Source: Nitrospirota bacterium (GTDB lineage Bacteria; Nitrospirota; Thermodesulfovibrionia; Thermodesulfovibrionales; UBA6898). From it: a stretch of 64,000 nucleotides of DNA. The translations under genes were made by a program, and so were the position numbers. Positions 19,834-27,809 of the stretch are shown piece by piece (positions within the stretch are counted from its first letter, which is position 1; each line of letters starts with the position of its first letter). The notes under the pieces were generated by a model. That model saw nothing but the letters and a program-made list of their open reading frames with translations. It had not been told where the DNA came from and searched no databases. The DNA is taken from positions 53,406-117,405 of the forward strand of contig JAJXTV010000006.1 of NCBI GenBank assembly GCA_021783515.1, in the 5' to 3' direction.

Positions 19834-20085
19834 ATTCGAGACAAACATACCTCGTTTTCCCTGCAGACCGCGACTGACCGTTTCTATCCCGATTTCATCT
19901 GCAAGCTTGAAGATGGACGTATCCTGGCGGTGGAGTACAAAAATAGCAGAGACTACGACCTTCCTGATAACGAAGAGAAACGCAGGCTCGGTGCGTTGTG
20001 GGAACTGCGGAGCGGTGGCAAATGTCTATTTGTCATGCCGAAAGGAAAAGACTTTGAGGCAATACGGGCGAAAATAGGCAAGTAA
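19834..20085 (+). pseudogene. C-terminal remnant of a type III-like restriction enzyme (Res) subunit
   Basis: The frame opened by the stop of the DUF433 gene has no start codon but encodes about 83 residues: SFSLQTATDRFYPDFICKLE, then DGRILAVEYKN, EEKRRLGALWELRSGGKCLF and VMPKGKDFEAIRAKIGK before TAA. This is the typical C-terminus of large DEAD/H restriction subunits, whose PDF...D...EYK elements form the PD-(D/E)xK nuclease. The helicase part is absent. The junction lies immediately after the DUF433 stop. It pairs with the Mod remnant at 16483-16674 as the two ends of a disrupted type III system. Confidence 0.75.
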
Positions 20086-20586
20086 TGCCGCGGATCAGAG
20101 GAAATGAGAAACACCACGGCCTCCCATCAGTGACCGAACCCGGAACAGGTGGTTGGAATGCAAGGGAATGGCTGGTCGAAATCAATCGGAATCATTGGCC
20201 GACATAAGACGGACCGGCCGCAATCTTCCGGAATATGTGCGTCGCGGGCGCGTTTTCCCCTGGCGGGCCTCTCAGCCTCAGGCCCTCCCTTTGAGGTTGA
20301 ATAAAAATTTCAGCCCTTTTCTCACGCGGTCCGAGAATATCTTTTTCGCAAAAAAGTCCCCCACCACCTTCTTATTGATCTCCGCGAGAGTGGACTCAGG
20401 GGGATTACAGGGCGGGGAAAGAGCAAAAAGGGAGTAGATTAATTCCAATGCGCTCATCGATGAAGCAGTTCAAAAAAGCGACCACTAATCCTAATCATAT
20501 TTGACCCCAAAGACTCACTTGCAATTTTGTGGTCAGTATGCATACAATTTTTGGAGGTTAAAAGCATCCGAAAAGAGAGGGATCAA
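20086..20586. other. Degenerate intergenic region with a gene fragment
   Basis: About 500 bases without an intact gene. It contains the truncated flavoprotein fragment at 20278-20391 (minus strand) and the TTTGACCCC motif near 20500. A 94-codon open frame on the plus strand (20153-20437) runs antisense to the fragment and shows no protein motif, so I do not count it as a gene. Confidence 0.5.
20278..20391 (-). pseudogene. Truncated second copy of the 3' end of the flavoprotein disulfide reductase gene
   Basis: On the minus strand this encodes 37 residues and a stop. The frame reads TLAEINKKVVGDFFAKKIFS and then DRVRKGLKFLFNLKGRA. The intact gene at 22464-23909 ends in TLGEINKKVVSDYFAQKIFS and EPVRKGLKFLFNLKGRACG. 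By my alignment 31 of 37 residues agree. Homology ends abruptly to the right of about 20391. This is a left-over of a duplicated or displaced related gene, with the surface-protein gene lying between the two copies. Confidence 0.8.
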
Positions 20587-22119
20587 ATGACGAAAAGCAG
20601 ACGGGCTGTTTTCATTAATGCTATCCTTTTTGTTTCAGCGATATTTTTTCTTTATGGGGGAGCTGATGCCGCGACTTTAACATGGACCGGCGCTTCAAAC
20701 GCTTTATGGAGCGATCCAGGCAACTGGGGAGGCACGGCCCCTGTTGCCGGCGATGACCTCTTTTTCCCCGGCGGCGCATCTAATCTTTCCAATAATAACG
20801 ACTTTGCTGCAGGCACGAGCTTTAATTCGATCACTTTCAGCGGCGCCAGCGGCGGCTATAATCTCGGCGGGAATTCCATTAATCTGGCGAACGGCATAAC
20901 TACAAGCAATGCATCGGGGTACAACACTGTCAGTTTGAACGTGACATTGGCCTCGTCTCAGACCTTCAATCTATCGGCGGAACTGGACCTTAACGGCAAT
21001 TTGGACCTGGGACCGAATACACTTACGGTCAATTTGATCGGTCCGACATGTTTTTTCCAGGGGGCCATCAGCGGTACGGGGGGGATTATCAAAGAGGGAA
21101 CTGCTGAACTGGTCTTCAGCGGTCCGTCTGCCAACTCGTACAGCGGCACTACTACGGTGAATGCGGGCAACCTGCGGCTGAATAAGCCGGCGGGCATAAT
21201 TTCAATAGCCGGGCCTTTGGTTATCGGGGACGGAGCCGGAGGCGCCGATGCCGACAGGGTTACCCTCGCGAATAGCAGCCAGATCGGCGATGTTGCGGTG
21301 ACGATCAACAGCTCCGGCTTATTGGACCTTGCGACGTTTATTGTTACGAATGAGACAGTGGGTTCTGTTGCCGGCTCGGGCAATATATGGCTCGGGTCCG
21401 CCTCCCTTTCAGCTGGCGTCGACAATTCTTCGACAGCGTTCAGCGGGGTTGTCAGCGGCACGGGCATCCTAGAAAAAGCCGGTACCGGCACACTGACGCT
21501 GACCGGCGTCAACACGGCGACCGGGAACCTCAACATCTTCGGCGGTTCGGCCCTTGTAGACGGCATATGGCCCGGGACCGCAAGTCCTCAAGGCGCAACA
21601 TTGGGCGGCGCCGGAACAGTGGGCCGGATAGCAACACCCAACGGGACCGTGAGCCCGGGGGGAGTCGGCCCCGGCATCTTGACTGTTCAGACCAACGGCG
21701 TAGATTTGTCGGGGGGAACAGCCACTTTCTCCGCGCGCTTGAATGGCGCCGCTGCCGGCAGCGGTTACAGCCAACTGGATGTGGCGGCCGGGTCAGTTGA
21801 CTTGAGTGGGGCCACACTTTCTGCTTCCCTGGGGTTCGTCCCCATCGCCGGCCAGACATTTACGATAATCAATAAGCAGGGCGCAGGGGCTGTCACTGGT
21901 ACTTTTACGGGGCTGCCCGAAGGCGCAACCTTGACTATCGGCGGCACGCAATTCAGCATCAGTTATATCGGCGGCGACGGCAATGACGTTGTATTGACTG
22001 CTCAGGGGGCAGGCGCAGCCGTGGCGGTCCCGGCAATGACTGCATGGGGTCTGATTATATTCATGATTCTTGCAGGGGGCGGCGCGGCATATTATCTGAG
22101 GAGACGGGAAGCAGCCTAG
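20587..22119 (+). CDS. Exported repeat protein with IPTL-CTERM-like sorting tail
   Basis: About 510 residues from the ATG at 20587, which has GAGAGGGATCAA before it; the frame extends to 20527 without signal-peptide logic. A signal peptide (INAILFVSAIFFLYGGADA) is followed by LTWTGASNALWSDPGNWGG, typical of autotransporter-associated beta-strand repeat proteins. A long Gly/Ser/Thr/Asn-rich beta-helix-like region follows (SGTGGIIKEGTAELVFSGP, LEKAGTGTLTLTG). The end reads VPAMTAWGLIIFMILAGGGA then AYYLRRREAA: a Pro-x-x-x-x-WG motif, a transmembrane helix and an Arg cluster, i.e. an IPTL/PEP-CTERM-like signal. No autotransporter barrel is present. Likely a surface or exopolysaccharide-associated protein processed at the tail. 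It sits in the accessory island. Confidence 0.75.
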   Translation: MTKSRRAVFINAILFVSAIFFLYGGADAATLTWTGASNALWSDPGNWGGTAPVAGDDLFFPGGASNLSNNNDFAAGTSFNSITFSGASGGYNLGGNSINLANGITTSNASGYNTVSLNVTLASSQTFNLSAELDLNGNLDLGPNTLTVNLIGPTCFFQGAISGTGGIIKEGTAELVFSGPSANSYSGTTTVNAGNLRLNKPAGIISIAGPLVIGDGAGGADADRVTLANSSQIGDVAVTINSSGLLDLATFIVTNETVGSVAGSGNIWLGSASLSAGVDNSSTAFSGVVSGTGILEKAGTGTLTLTGVNTATGNLNIFGGSALVDGIWPGTASPQGATLGGAGTVGRIATPNGTVSPGGVGPGILTVQTNGVDLSGGTATFSARLNGAAAGSGYSQLDVAAGSVDLSGATLSASLGFVPIAGQTFTIINKQGAGAVTGTFTGLPEGATLTIGGTQFSISYIGGDGNDVVLTAQGAGAAVAVPAMTAWGLIIFMILAGGGAAYYLRRREAA

Positions 22120-22463
22120 AGATAAGCTTGATATTCTTTCTGAAAAGCAAAGCGGGACAAGCTACTTTTTCGACAACCCTCTAGACTTCTTCAGTCCTTG
22201 GGCGTTGGTGATTTTTTCTCTTCGAGCGAGAAAAGAGGGGACGTTGGAAAAGAGGGGACGTTGTGTCCCAAATGTCATTGCAAGACAATATGGGGAAAGA
22301 AGATTCTAGTCTATCCCAAAAAGAAACCTCCTGCTAAGAATAAGTTTATGGCAAACCAAATTCAAAGCAGGTGGTTCCTATGGATGAGATTCATGGTATC
22401 AGACTTCAGGGGTTTCAGCAACTCAAAAAAAAGATACGGGGCTCCAGTCGGCAGCCGCAACTC
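22120..22463. other. 344-bp gap with a short tandem repeat
   Basis: No supported gene. It holds the 17-base tandem repeat at 22230-22263 and a short inverted repeat TTTTCTC/GAGAAAA just before it. Open frames here (22198-22548 and 22371-22874, +) cross into the flavoprotein gene antisense and carry no recognisable motif, apart from a lone CPKCHC string. Confidence 0.5.
22230..22263. repeat. Perfect 17-bp tandem duplication
   Basis: GAAAAGAGGGGACGTTG occurs twice back to back (22230-22246 and 22247-22263). The location between the surface-protein gene and the flavoprotein gene, at the right edge of the accessory island, suggests a trace of insertion or replication slippage. Confidence 0.85.
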
Positions 22464-23909
22464 TCACCCGCAGGCCCTGCCCTTGAGGTTGAAGAGAAAC
22501 TTGAGACCTTTCCTCACCGGCTCCGAAAATATCTTCTGCGCGAAGTAGTCGCTTACCACTTTTTTGTTGATCTCCCCGAGGGTCGGATAGGGGTGGACCG
22601 ATGCGGCGAGCGACGAGAGCCTCATCCGGGCGTTCATTACCGCCACCCACTCGCCTATCAACTCTCCGGCGTGCGGGCCGAGGATCTGAACACCGATGCA
22701 CTTTCCCCTCTCGTCAAGAAGCATCTTGATCTTCCCCAGCCGCTCTCCCTCGGCGAGGCTCCTGTCATTTTCCCTGAATTCTTCCGTATAGACGGCGTAT
22801 TCTATTCCGGCCGCCTTAGCCGCCTGCTCATTCATCCCGATGGAGGCGAGCTCGGGATCGGTGAAGGTGCATGAAGGGAAAAACGTATAGTCGACGCGGC
22901 GCGGGATATGGAAGACGGCGTTGTTGAGCACGATCCCTCCTTCGTATCCTGCGGCGTGGGTGAACTGATAGTCCCCTGTCACATCGCCTGCGCCGAAGAT
23001 ATGGGCAAGGTTCGTCCTCAGTCTTTTGTCGAGTTTCAGCCCCTTCCTATCGAACTCGACCCCGATCTCCTCAAGACCCAGACAGCCCAGGTTGGCTTCC
23101 CTCCCGGTCGCAATGAGGAGCGTCTCCGCCCTGATACTGAGGGTTTCGCCGCCTCTGGCGATGACTACTTCCCGCTCGCCCCCGATATTTCTTGCGGATA
23201 CGACGGAGGAGTTAAGATGAAACACCACCCCCTCAGAAGACAGGATGTTCAGGATCTCCCCCGAGAGGTCGGCATCCTCGCGGCTTAGTATCCGGCCCCC
23301 GCGCTGGATGACAAAGACCCGGGTGCCGAGACGATTGAAGGCCTGGGCCATCTCGATCCCAATCGCACCCCCTCCGATGACGATCATGGACCCGGGAAGC
23401 CTTTCGAGGGAAAATACCTCTTTGTTTGTGATGAAGGGGGTCTGGTCCAGTCCTTCGATCGGCGGCACTGAAGGCGAAGAGCCTGTGGCGATCACCCAGT
23501 AGCGCGCAGAGTAGGTCTTTCCGTTCAGGAGCACTGCGTGCTCGTCCTTGAAGAAGGCGTAGCCGAACTCCACCTTTGCCCCGAGGCTGCAGAACCGTTC
23601 CTCGGAATCGTGCTTCTGGATATCGGCGATCACCGATCTTATCCTCTCCCTGACCGCTCCGAAATCGACCTGGGGGAGGTCCGTCTCAGGCAGGCCGTAC
23701 CGGCCGGCATTTCTCATCATGTGGCGAACGTTCGCGGTCCGGATCAGTGTCTTGCTCGGAACACATCCATAGTGAAGACAATCTCCCCCCAGTTCCGGGT
23801 CCTTTTCGAGCAGGAGCGTTTTTGCGCCGAGCTGGGCCGCGCCGGCCGCCACCGTAAGACCAGCAGCGCCGCCCCCGAGAATGCCGATGTCGAAATCGTA
23901 AGTGGCCAT
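22464..23909 (-). CDS. FAD-dependent pyridine nucleotide-disulfide oxidoreductase (mercuric reductase / Lpd-like)
   Basis: About 481 residues from the ATG at 23909 (MATYDFDIGILGGGAAGLT), which has GGAGG upstream; the longer frame adds a non-conserved leader. FAD is bound by GILGGGAAGLTVAAGAAQLG. The redox-active disulfide is GGDCLHYGCVPSKTLI (C-x4-C). The NAD(P)H site is VIGGGAIGIEMAQAFNRLG, and LLIATGREAN and FGAGDVTG are the further FAD contacts. The dimerisation domain lies at the C-terminus, but the usual His-Pro-Thr triad region reads VHPYPTLGEI, as in the family. No heavy-metal domain or C-terminal Cys pair, so mercury reduction is unlikely. The exact substrate is unknown. A truncated copy of its 3' end lies at 20278-20391. 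Confidence 0.88.
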   Translation of the reverse strand: MATYDFDIGILGGGAAGLTVAAGAAQLGAKTLLLEKDPELGGDCLHYGCVPSKTLIRTANVRHMMRNAGRYGLPETDLPQVDFGAVRERIRSVIADIQKHDSEERFCSLGAKVEFGYAFFKDEHAVLLNGKTYSARYWVIATGSSPSVPPIEGLDQTPFITNKEVFSLERLPGSMIVIGGGAIGIEMAQAFNRLGTRVFVIQRGGRILSREDADLSGEILNILSSEGVVFHLNSSVVSARNIGGEREVVIARGGETLSIRAETLLIATGREANLGCLGLEEIGVEFDRKGLKLDKRLRTNLAHIFGAGDVTGDYQFTHAAGYEGGIVLNNAVFHIPRRVDYTFFPSCTFTDPELASIGMNEQAAKAAGIEYAVYTEEFRENDRSLAEGERLGKIKMLLDERGKCIGVQILGPHAGELIGEWVAVMNARMRLSSLAASVHPYPTLGEINKKVVSDYFAQKIFSEPVRKGLKFLFNLKGRACG

Positions 23910-24080
23910 CCAGCCTCCATGAACAAAGGGTGTATAAAAGTATATCAAGGGGGCGGGGGCTAATCAACAATGCGCGGCGCTCCGGGTTGTAGTAATCTGA
24001 CGGGGGCCTTCGTTATAATACACAGGACGAAGTGCGGCGATGGCGCGCAGAACGCCTGCGGCGCTTCCCGGAATACGATA

Positions 24081-24863
24081 ATGATCAAGAATACATTTTG
24101 CATCCTGGACGGTATAGGCGAAAAACTGGAGCGGAGGCTTTGGCGGGAGGGTACCCTTACCTGGGAAGACTTTATCGGCGCCGATGCGCTGCTTGGGATG
24201 ACGCGGGAGCGGAAGGGTTTTTTCGATGAGTGCCTCCTCCGAAACCGGGACGCGCTGAATGCCGGAGACGCCTCTTTTTTCTCCAACAGGCTGCGGCGGA
24301 GGGAGCACTGGAGGATATTCGATTTCTTTCGGCAGGACGCCGTCTGCCTCGATATCGAGTCCAACGGTTACCAGCCCGGCAGCGGGGGAGTGGTGACGGT
24401 GGTCGGCCTTTACGACGGGTACGACTATACCTGCCTCGTGAGGGGCGATAACCTCTCCGGGGAGGCCTTAATGAAAGAGCTGTCGAGATATAAGTGCCTG
24501 ATCACCTTCTATGGGGCGTCATTCGACGTGCCCTTTCTTTTGAGGTCTTTTCCCGGCTTAAGAGTCAATATGCCCCATTTCGACCTCTGCTTTGCCGCGA
24601 AAAGGCTCGGCATTAAGGGAGGGCTGAAAAAACTCGAGAATGAACTCGGCATCATAAGGGACGAATCCGTCCAGGGTCTTGACGGGTACGATGCCGTGAA
24701 GCTGTGGGAATACGCCGGGCGGGGTTCGCGCGAGGCCCTGGATACCCTTGTCCGCTATAACCGGGAAGACACGGTCAACCTTATGCATATTGCGTCGGTC
24801 TTCTATGACAGGCTGAGGCGGTCGACGGGGATAGAGGAATATCTGCCCTGTGGAGCTGCTTGA
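24081..24863 (+). CDS. YprB-like ribonuclease H-fold exonuclease
   Basis: About 260 residues from the ATG at 24081 (MIKNTFCILDGIGEKLERRL); the frame is open from 23970 but that part is not conserved. The N-terminal ~75 residues contain a helix-hairpin-like DGIGEKLE...GTLTWEDF segment. The RNase-H-like 3'-5' exonuclease domain follows with CLDIESNG (D and E of the DEDD set), LITFYGASFDVPFL, HFDLCFAAKRLGIKGGLKKLE and YNREDTVNLMHIA (last D). The family processes DNA or RNA 3' ends, but its role in the cell is not established. It overlaps the Xer recombinase gene by 14 bases, so the two are coupled. Confidence 0.82.
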   Translation: MIKNTFCILDGIGEKLERRLWREGTLTWEDFIGADALLGMTRERKGFFDECLLRNRDALNAGDASFFSNRLRRREHWRIFDFFRQDAVCLDIESNGYQPGSGGVVTVVGLYDGYDYTCLVRGDNLSGEALMKELSRYKCLITFYGASFDVPFLLRSFPGLRVNMPHFDLCFAAKRLGIKGGLKKLENELGIIRDESVQGLDGYDAVKLWEYAGRGSREALDTLVRYNREDTVNLMHIASVFYDRLRRSTGIEEYLPCGAA

Positions 24864-25722
24864 GTCTTTCCTCACCTATCTCGCGGTCGAAAAGGGGCTT
24901 TCGGGCAACACCGTAGTCTCATATCGCACCGACCTCAGGTGGTTCTCCGCGTTTCTCTCAGGGAAGGGCATCAGCCCCGATGCGGCCGCACCGGGGGATA
25001 TCGTGGACTTCATCGAGACTCTGCGGGGAGACGGATATTCCGCCGCGACCGTCTGCCGGTACATCTCATCGATAAAGGCCTTTTACCGGTTTATGCGGAT
25101 CGAAGATGTCACGGACCACGATCCCTCGGAGAATCTGCAGATGCCGAAAAAGTGGGAGCGCCTTCCCAAGGCGCTCAGCCTTTCGGACGTGTCGGCGCTT
25201 CTCGACGCAATACCGGAAGGCAAGACGGGATTGCGCGATTCGGCGATGATGGAGCTTCTCTATTCGTCGGGACTCAGGGTCAGCGAACTGGTATCGATAA
25301 AGATGGAGGACATTCACTATGATGCCGGCTTCATACGGGTCCTCGGCAAGGGTTCGAAAGAGCGGGTCGTGCCGGTCAACGGAAGGGCCATCGTGAAACT
25401 GAAGCGTTATCTCGAGTCGGAGCGGCAGGCCATCCTCGGAAAGAGACAATCGCCCTACCTTTTTGTGACGCGCCGAGGGGGACGGATGACGAGACAGAGG
25501 TTCTGGCAGACGATCAAGGCGGTCGGAAGGGGCGCCGGCATCTCCCTTTCTCCGCATACGATCCGACATTGCTTTGCCACGCATCTTCTGGAAGGCGGGG
25601 CCGACCTGAGATCGGTGCAGAAGATGCTCGGACATTCCGATATCTCGACTACGCAGGTTTATACGAAAGTGACGACCGACAGGATCAAAAAGGTCTTCAA
25701 AAAACACCATCCCAGGGCTTGA
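24850..25722 (+). CDS. Tyrosine recombinase of the XerC/XerD family
   Basis: 290 residues from the GTG at 24850 (VELLESFLTYLAVEKGLSGN). The N-terminal SAM-like core-binding domain (TVVSYRTDLRWF, ATVCRYISSIKAFYRF) precedes the catalytic domain. That domain has the active residues Arg in YSSGLRVSELVSI, Lys in LGKGSKERVVPV, His-x-x-Arg in SPHTIRHCFATHLLEGG, His in MLGHSDISTTQ and the nucleophile in VYTKVT. The length and the lack of an attached island point to chromosome-dimer resolution at dif rather than a prophage integrase. Whether it is XerC or XerD cannot be decided. It overlaps the exonuclease gene. Confidence 0.93.
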   Translation: MELLESFLTYLAVEKGLSGNTVVSYRTDLRWFSAFLSGKGISPDAAAPGDIVDFIETLRGDGYSAATVCRYISSIKAFYRFMRIEDVTDHDPSENLQMPKKWERLPKALSLSDVSALLDAIPEGKTGLRDSAMMELLYSSGLRVSELVSIKMEDIHYDAGFIRVLGKGSKERVVPVNGRAIVKLKRYLESERQAILGKRQSPYLFVTRRGGRMTRQRFWQTIKAVGRGAGISLSPHTIRHCFATHLLEGGADLRSVQKMLGHSDISTTQVYTKVTTDRIKKVFKKHHPRA

Positions 25723-26006
25723 TCCCGGCTGTTTCTCCGGGGGATGATTGGTCCCCCTGCCTTGAATAGAACCTTACCCTTTTTCTTCGTGACCGAATGC
25801 CGTTGACAGATGCCGCTATTACGCCAAACTTATAATTACAAGCCAACCTAAACCGAAATATGACATGCGTCATATGATTTCTTTCCTGCAGGGGCTACTG
25901 TAGTCGATAAGAGAGGTGCGGCGGGAAAATTAGCAGCGGAGGAGGTGAAGGAAGCCGGCGGAACCAGGTCCTGTCGCGGAGACGGTGTCAAAAAAAGGAG
26001 GTTTGC
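25723..26006. promoter_or_regulatory. Regulatory gap upstream of the octaheme cytochrome gene
   Basis: About 284 bases. A TTGACA at 25803-25808 and TATAAT at 25831-25836 are 22 bases apart, too far for one promoter, although either half could take part in another. The Crp/Fnr-like palindrome at 25859-25874 follows. A purine-rich leader of about 100 bases ends in AAAGGAGG 6 bases before the ATG. I found no known riboswitch in the leader. Confidence 0.4.
25859..25874. promoter_or_regulatory. Crp/Fnr-type palindromic operator candidate
   Basis: TATGAC-ATGC-GTCATA is a perfect 6-4-6 inverted repeat. It has the TGAC-N4-GTCA core used by some members of the Crp/Fnr family, for example HcpR/Dnr-like nitrogen-oxide regulators. 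It lies 133 bases before the start of the octaheme cytochrome gene and just downstream of a TATAAT. Confidence 0.5.
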
Positions 26007-27356
26007 ATGAAAGGGAAGGGGTATATTCTGGCTGCCGCGATGGCGCTCTTCGCATCGATCGTTTTTGCGGGAGTTGCGCCGGCAGATGCGGCGAAATCAA
26101 AGCTCAAGGTATCGAAGGAAGGGCAGGCCTGCATCGGCTGCCACAGGGCGCAGTCGCCTTCTTTTGTAAAGGAATGGGAGCTAAGCAGACATGCGGCAAA
26201 GGGGGTCGACTGTTACACCTGTCATAAGGCCGCCAAGACAGATCCCGACGCCATGGACCATAACGGCTTTACGATCGCGATCCTGGTGACCCCGAAGGAT
26301 TGCGGCAAGTGCCATCCGCGGGAAGAGAAGGAGATGACCGAGAGCCATCACGCCAAGGCCGCGGACATCCTGAATTCGGCCGACAATTATCTGGGTGAAG
26401 TGGTAGGCGGCCCGGAGGTAGTTGCAGTCGGCTGCCGGCAGTGTCACGGTGCGAATGTGAAGGTCCTGCCGGGAGGAAAGCTCGATACGAACAGCTGGCC
26501 CAATACCGGCATCGGCAGGATAAACCCCGACGGCTCCAAAGGGTCCTGCTCGGCGTGCCATGCACGCCACAGTTTTTCGAAGGCCCAGGCCCGTGAGCCC
26601 CAGACCTGCGGCAAGTGCCACCTCGGTCCTGATCATCCGCAGATCGAGGTCTATCAGGAATCGAAGCACGGCATCCTGTACGAGGCTTTCAAAGACCGCA
26701 TGAACATGGGTAAGGATTCCTGGGTCGTGGGCAGGGATTATACCGCGGCGCCGACCTGCGCCACGTGTCACATGAGCGCTACCCCGGACCAGCCGGTGAC
26801 ACATGACGTCGGCGCACGAATCAGCTGGACCCTGCGGCCGCCTATTTCCAAGAAGCTCGACAACGCCGACAAGAGGCGGGCCAGCATGAAGGACGTCTGC
26901 AACAGCTGCCACTCGGAGCCCTTTGTTACGGGGTTCTACAACCAGTTCGACAACCTCGTAGGCCTGTATGACGATAAATTCGCAAAGCCCGCGACTGCGA
27001 TCAGGCAGGAGTTGATGGACAAGGGCAAGCTGACCAAGGCGAATTTCGACGACAAGCTGGATTGGATTTACTGGGAATTGTGGCACCATGAAGGAAGGAG
27101 GGCGCGACACGGCGCTGCCATGTCGGGGCCTGATTACGCCTGGTGGCACGGCATTTACGATGTGGCCAAGAACTTCTACATGGAGTTCCTGCCTGAGGTG
27201 AAGCGGGTCGCCGGACCCGAACTGTATAGTGAGATCGAGAAGAAATACCTTGAATCCGATGTGCGTCACGAATGGTATATCAAGGGCATGAGCAAAGAGC
27301 AACTGGAAAAGATACAGAAGTTCTACGAAAAGCGGTATGGTGAAAAAGTGGAGTAG
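26007..27356 (+). CDS. Octaheme cytochrome c of the hydroxylamine oxidoreductase (HAO) family
   Basis: 449 residues. A signal peptide (about 1-29, IVFAGVAPADAAKS) sends it to the periplasm. I count eight CxxCH heme sites: CIGCH, CYTCH, CGKCH, CRQCH, CSACH, CGKCH, CATCH and CNSCH. Their order and the HAO-like C-terminal segments (RARHGAAMSGPDYAWWHGIY) place it in the HAO family. Members oxidise hydroxylamine or hydrazine, or run in reverse and reduce nitrite or hydroxylamine. Whether the crosslinking tyrosine of true HAO is present needs an alignment; Tyr residues do occur in the PDYAWWHGIYD stretch. It is monocistronic, with its own terminator and no cycB or NapC-like quinol partner beside it. 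The direction of the reaction is therefore unknown. Confidence 0.87.
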   Translation: MKGKGYILAAAMALFASIVFAGVAPADAAKSKLKVSKEGQACIGCHRAQSPSFVKEWELSRHAAKGVDCYTCHKAAKTDPDAMDHNGFTIAILVTPKDCGKCHPREEKEMTESHHAKAADILNSADNYLGEVVGGPEVVAVGCRQCHGANVKVLPGGKLDTNSWPNTGIGRINPDGSKGSCSACHARHSFSKAQAREPQTCGKCHLGPDHPQIEVYQESKHGILYEAFKDRMNMGKDSWVVGRDYTAAPTCATCHMSATPDQPVTHDVGARISWTLRPPISKKLDNADKRRASMKDVCNSCHSEPFVTGFYNQFDNLVGLYDDKFAKPATAIRQELMDKGKLTKANFDDKLDWIYWELWHHEGRRARHGAAMSGPDYAWWHGIYDVAKNFYMEFLPEVKRVAGPELYSEIEKKYLESDVRHEWYIKGMSKEQLEKIQKFYEKRYGEKVE

Positions 27357-27382
27357 CCGGTAGGCGCGTTACCGTTGTTCGG

Positions 27383-27416
27383 AGGCGAAGGGTTTCTCCT
27401 TCGCCTTTTTTTATTT
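27383..27416 (+). terminator. Rho-independent terminator after the octaheme cytochrome gene
   Basis: AGGCGAAGG (27383-27391) pairs with CCTTCGCCT (27398-27406), with a loop of TTTCT and neighbours, followed by a run of T at 27406-27412. It isolates the cytochrome gene from the acs operon. Confidence 0.9.
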
Positions 27417-27809
27417 TATCACGATGGGTTGTGGCCTACAGGCTTTTTCTTTTCTGTTCGGCGGGGCGGCCGTGCCGCTGCCTCTCTTTTGTTACTTATG
27501 CCTTTATAAATTAATACAATCGCTCAACCCCTTTATTTAAAAGACGAAATATGTTATTTTTCCTAACTTTACTTGTTCCACTGGTAAACCGATAAACGCC
27601 TTTATTCGGGGGTTTGACAAAAAGGTGTGATGAAGCAGCTTATGAGCTTATAAAAAAAGGCTTATCTGCTCTATGAGAATAAGAAATTTATAAGCACATA
27701 AAACCGTGTTATTGTTCCAGGGATGGGCGGATCCTTCCGGACGATCAACATTTTGTGCGGGATTTGAGAGAGATATTTTATCGACGAGAGAGGAAAGGAG
27801 TTCCCGGGA
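27417..27809. promoter_or_regulatory. Long AT-rich leader of the CODH/ACS operon
   Basis: About 390 bases, much richer in A+T than the neighbourhood and without a gene. A TTGACA lies at 27613-27618, but no clear -10 follows at 16-18 bases. The inverted repeat GCTTATAAA/TTTATAAGC (27646-27654 and 27687-27695) lies behind it. The acsE ribosome-binding site AGGAAAGGAG is about 10 bases before the ATG. Confidence 0.45.
27646..27695. repeat. Inverted repeat in the acs operon leader
   Basis: GCTTATAAA at 27646-27654 and its exact complement TTTATAAGC at 27687-27695, 32 bases apart, with further CTTAT/ATAAG half-sites between. It may bind a regulator or form a loop in the transcript. It sits 115-165 bases before acsE. 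Confidence 0.4.

Noticed and set aside
19820..20077. 85-residue open frame (+) after the DUF433 gene
   Set aside because: The frame 19834-20085 carries the Res homology instead; this one is the out-of-frame reading of the same DNA.
20153..20437. 94-residue open frame (+) in the island
   Set aside because: It runs antisense to the truncated flavoprotein fragment and lacks protein motifs.
25890..26006. Possible riboswitch in the leader of the octaheme cytochrome
   Set aside because: I compared it by eye with the GEMM (cyclic dinucleotide) and cobalamin consensus elements common before cytochrome or corrinoid genes; the conserved core strings are missing.
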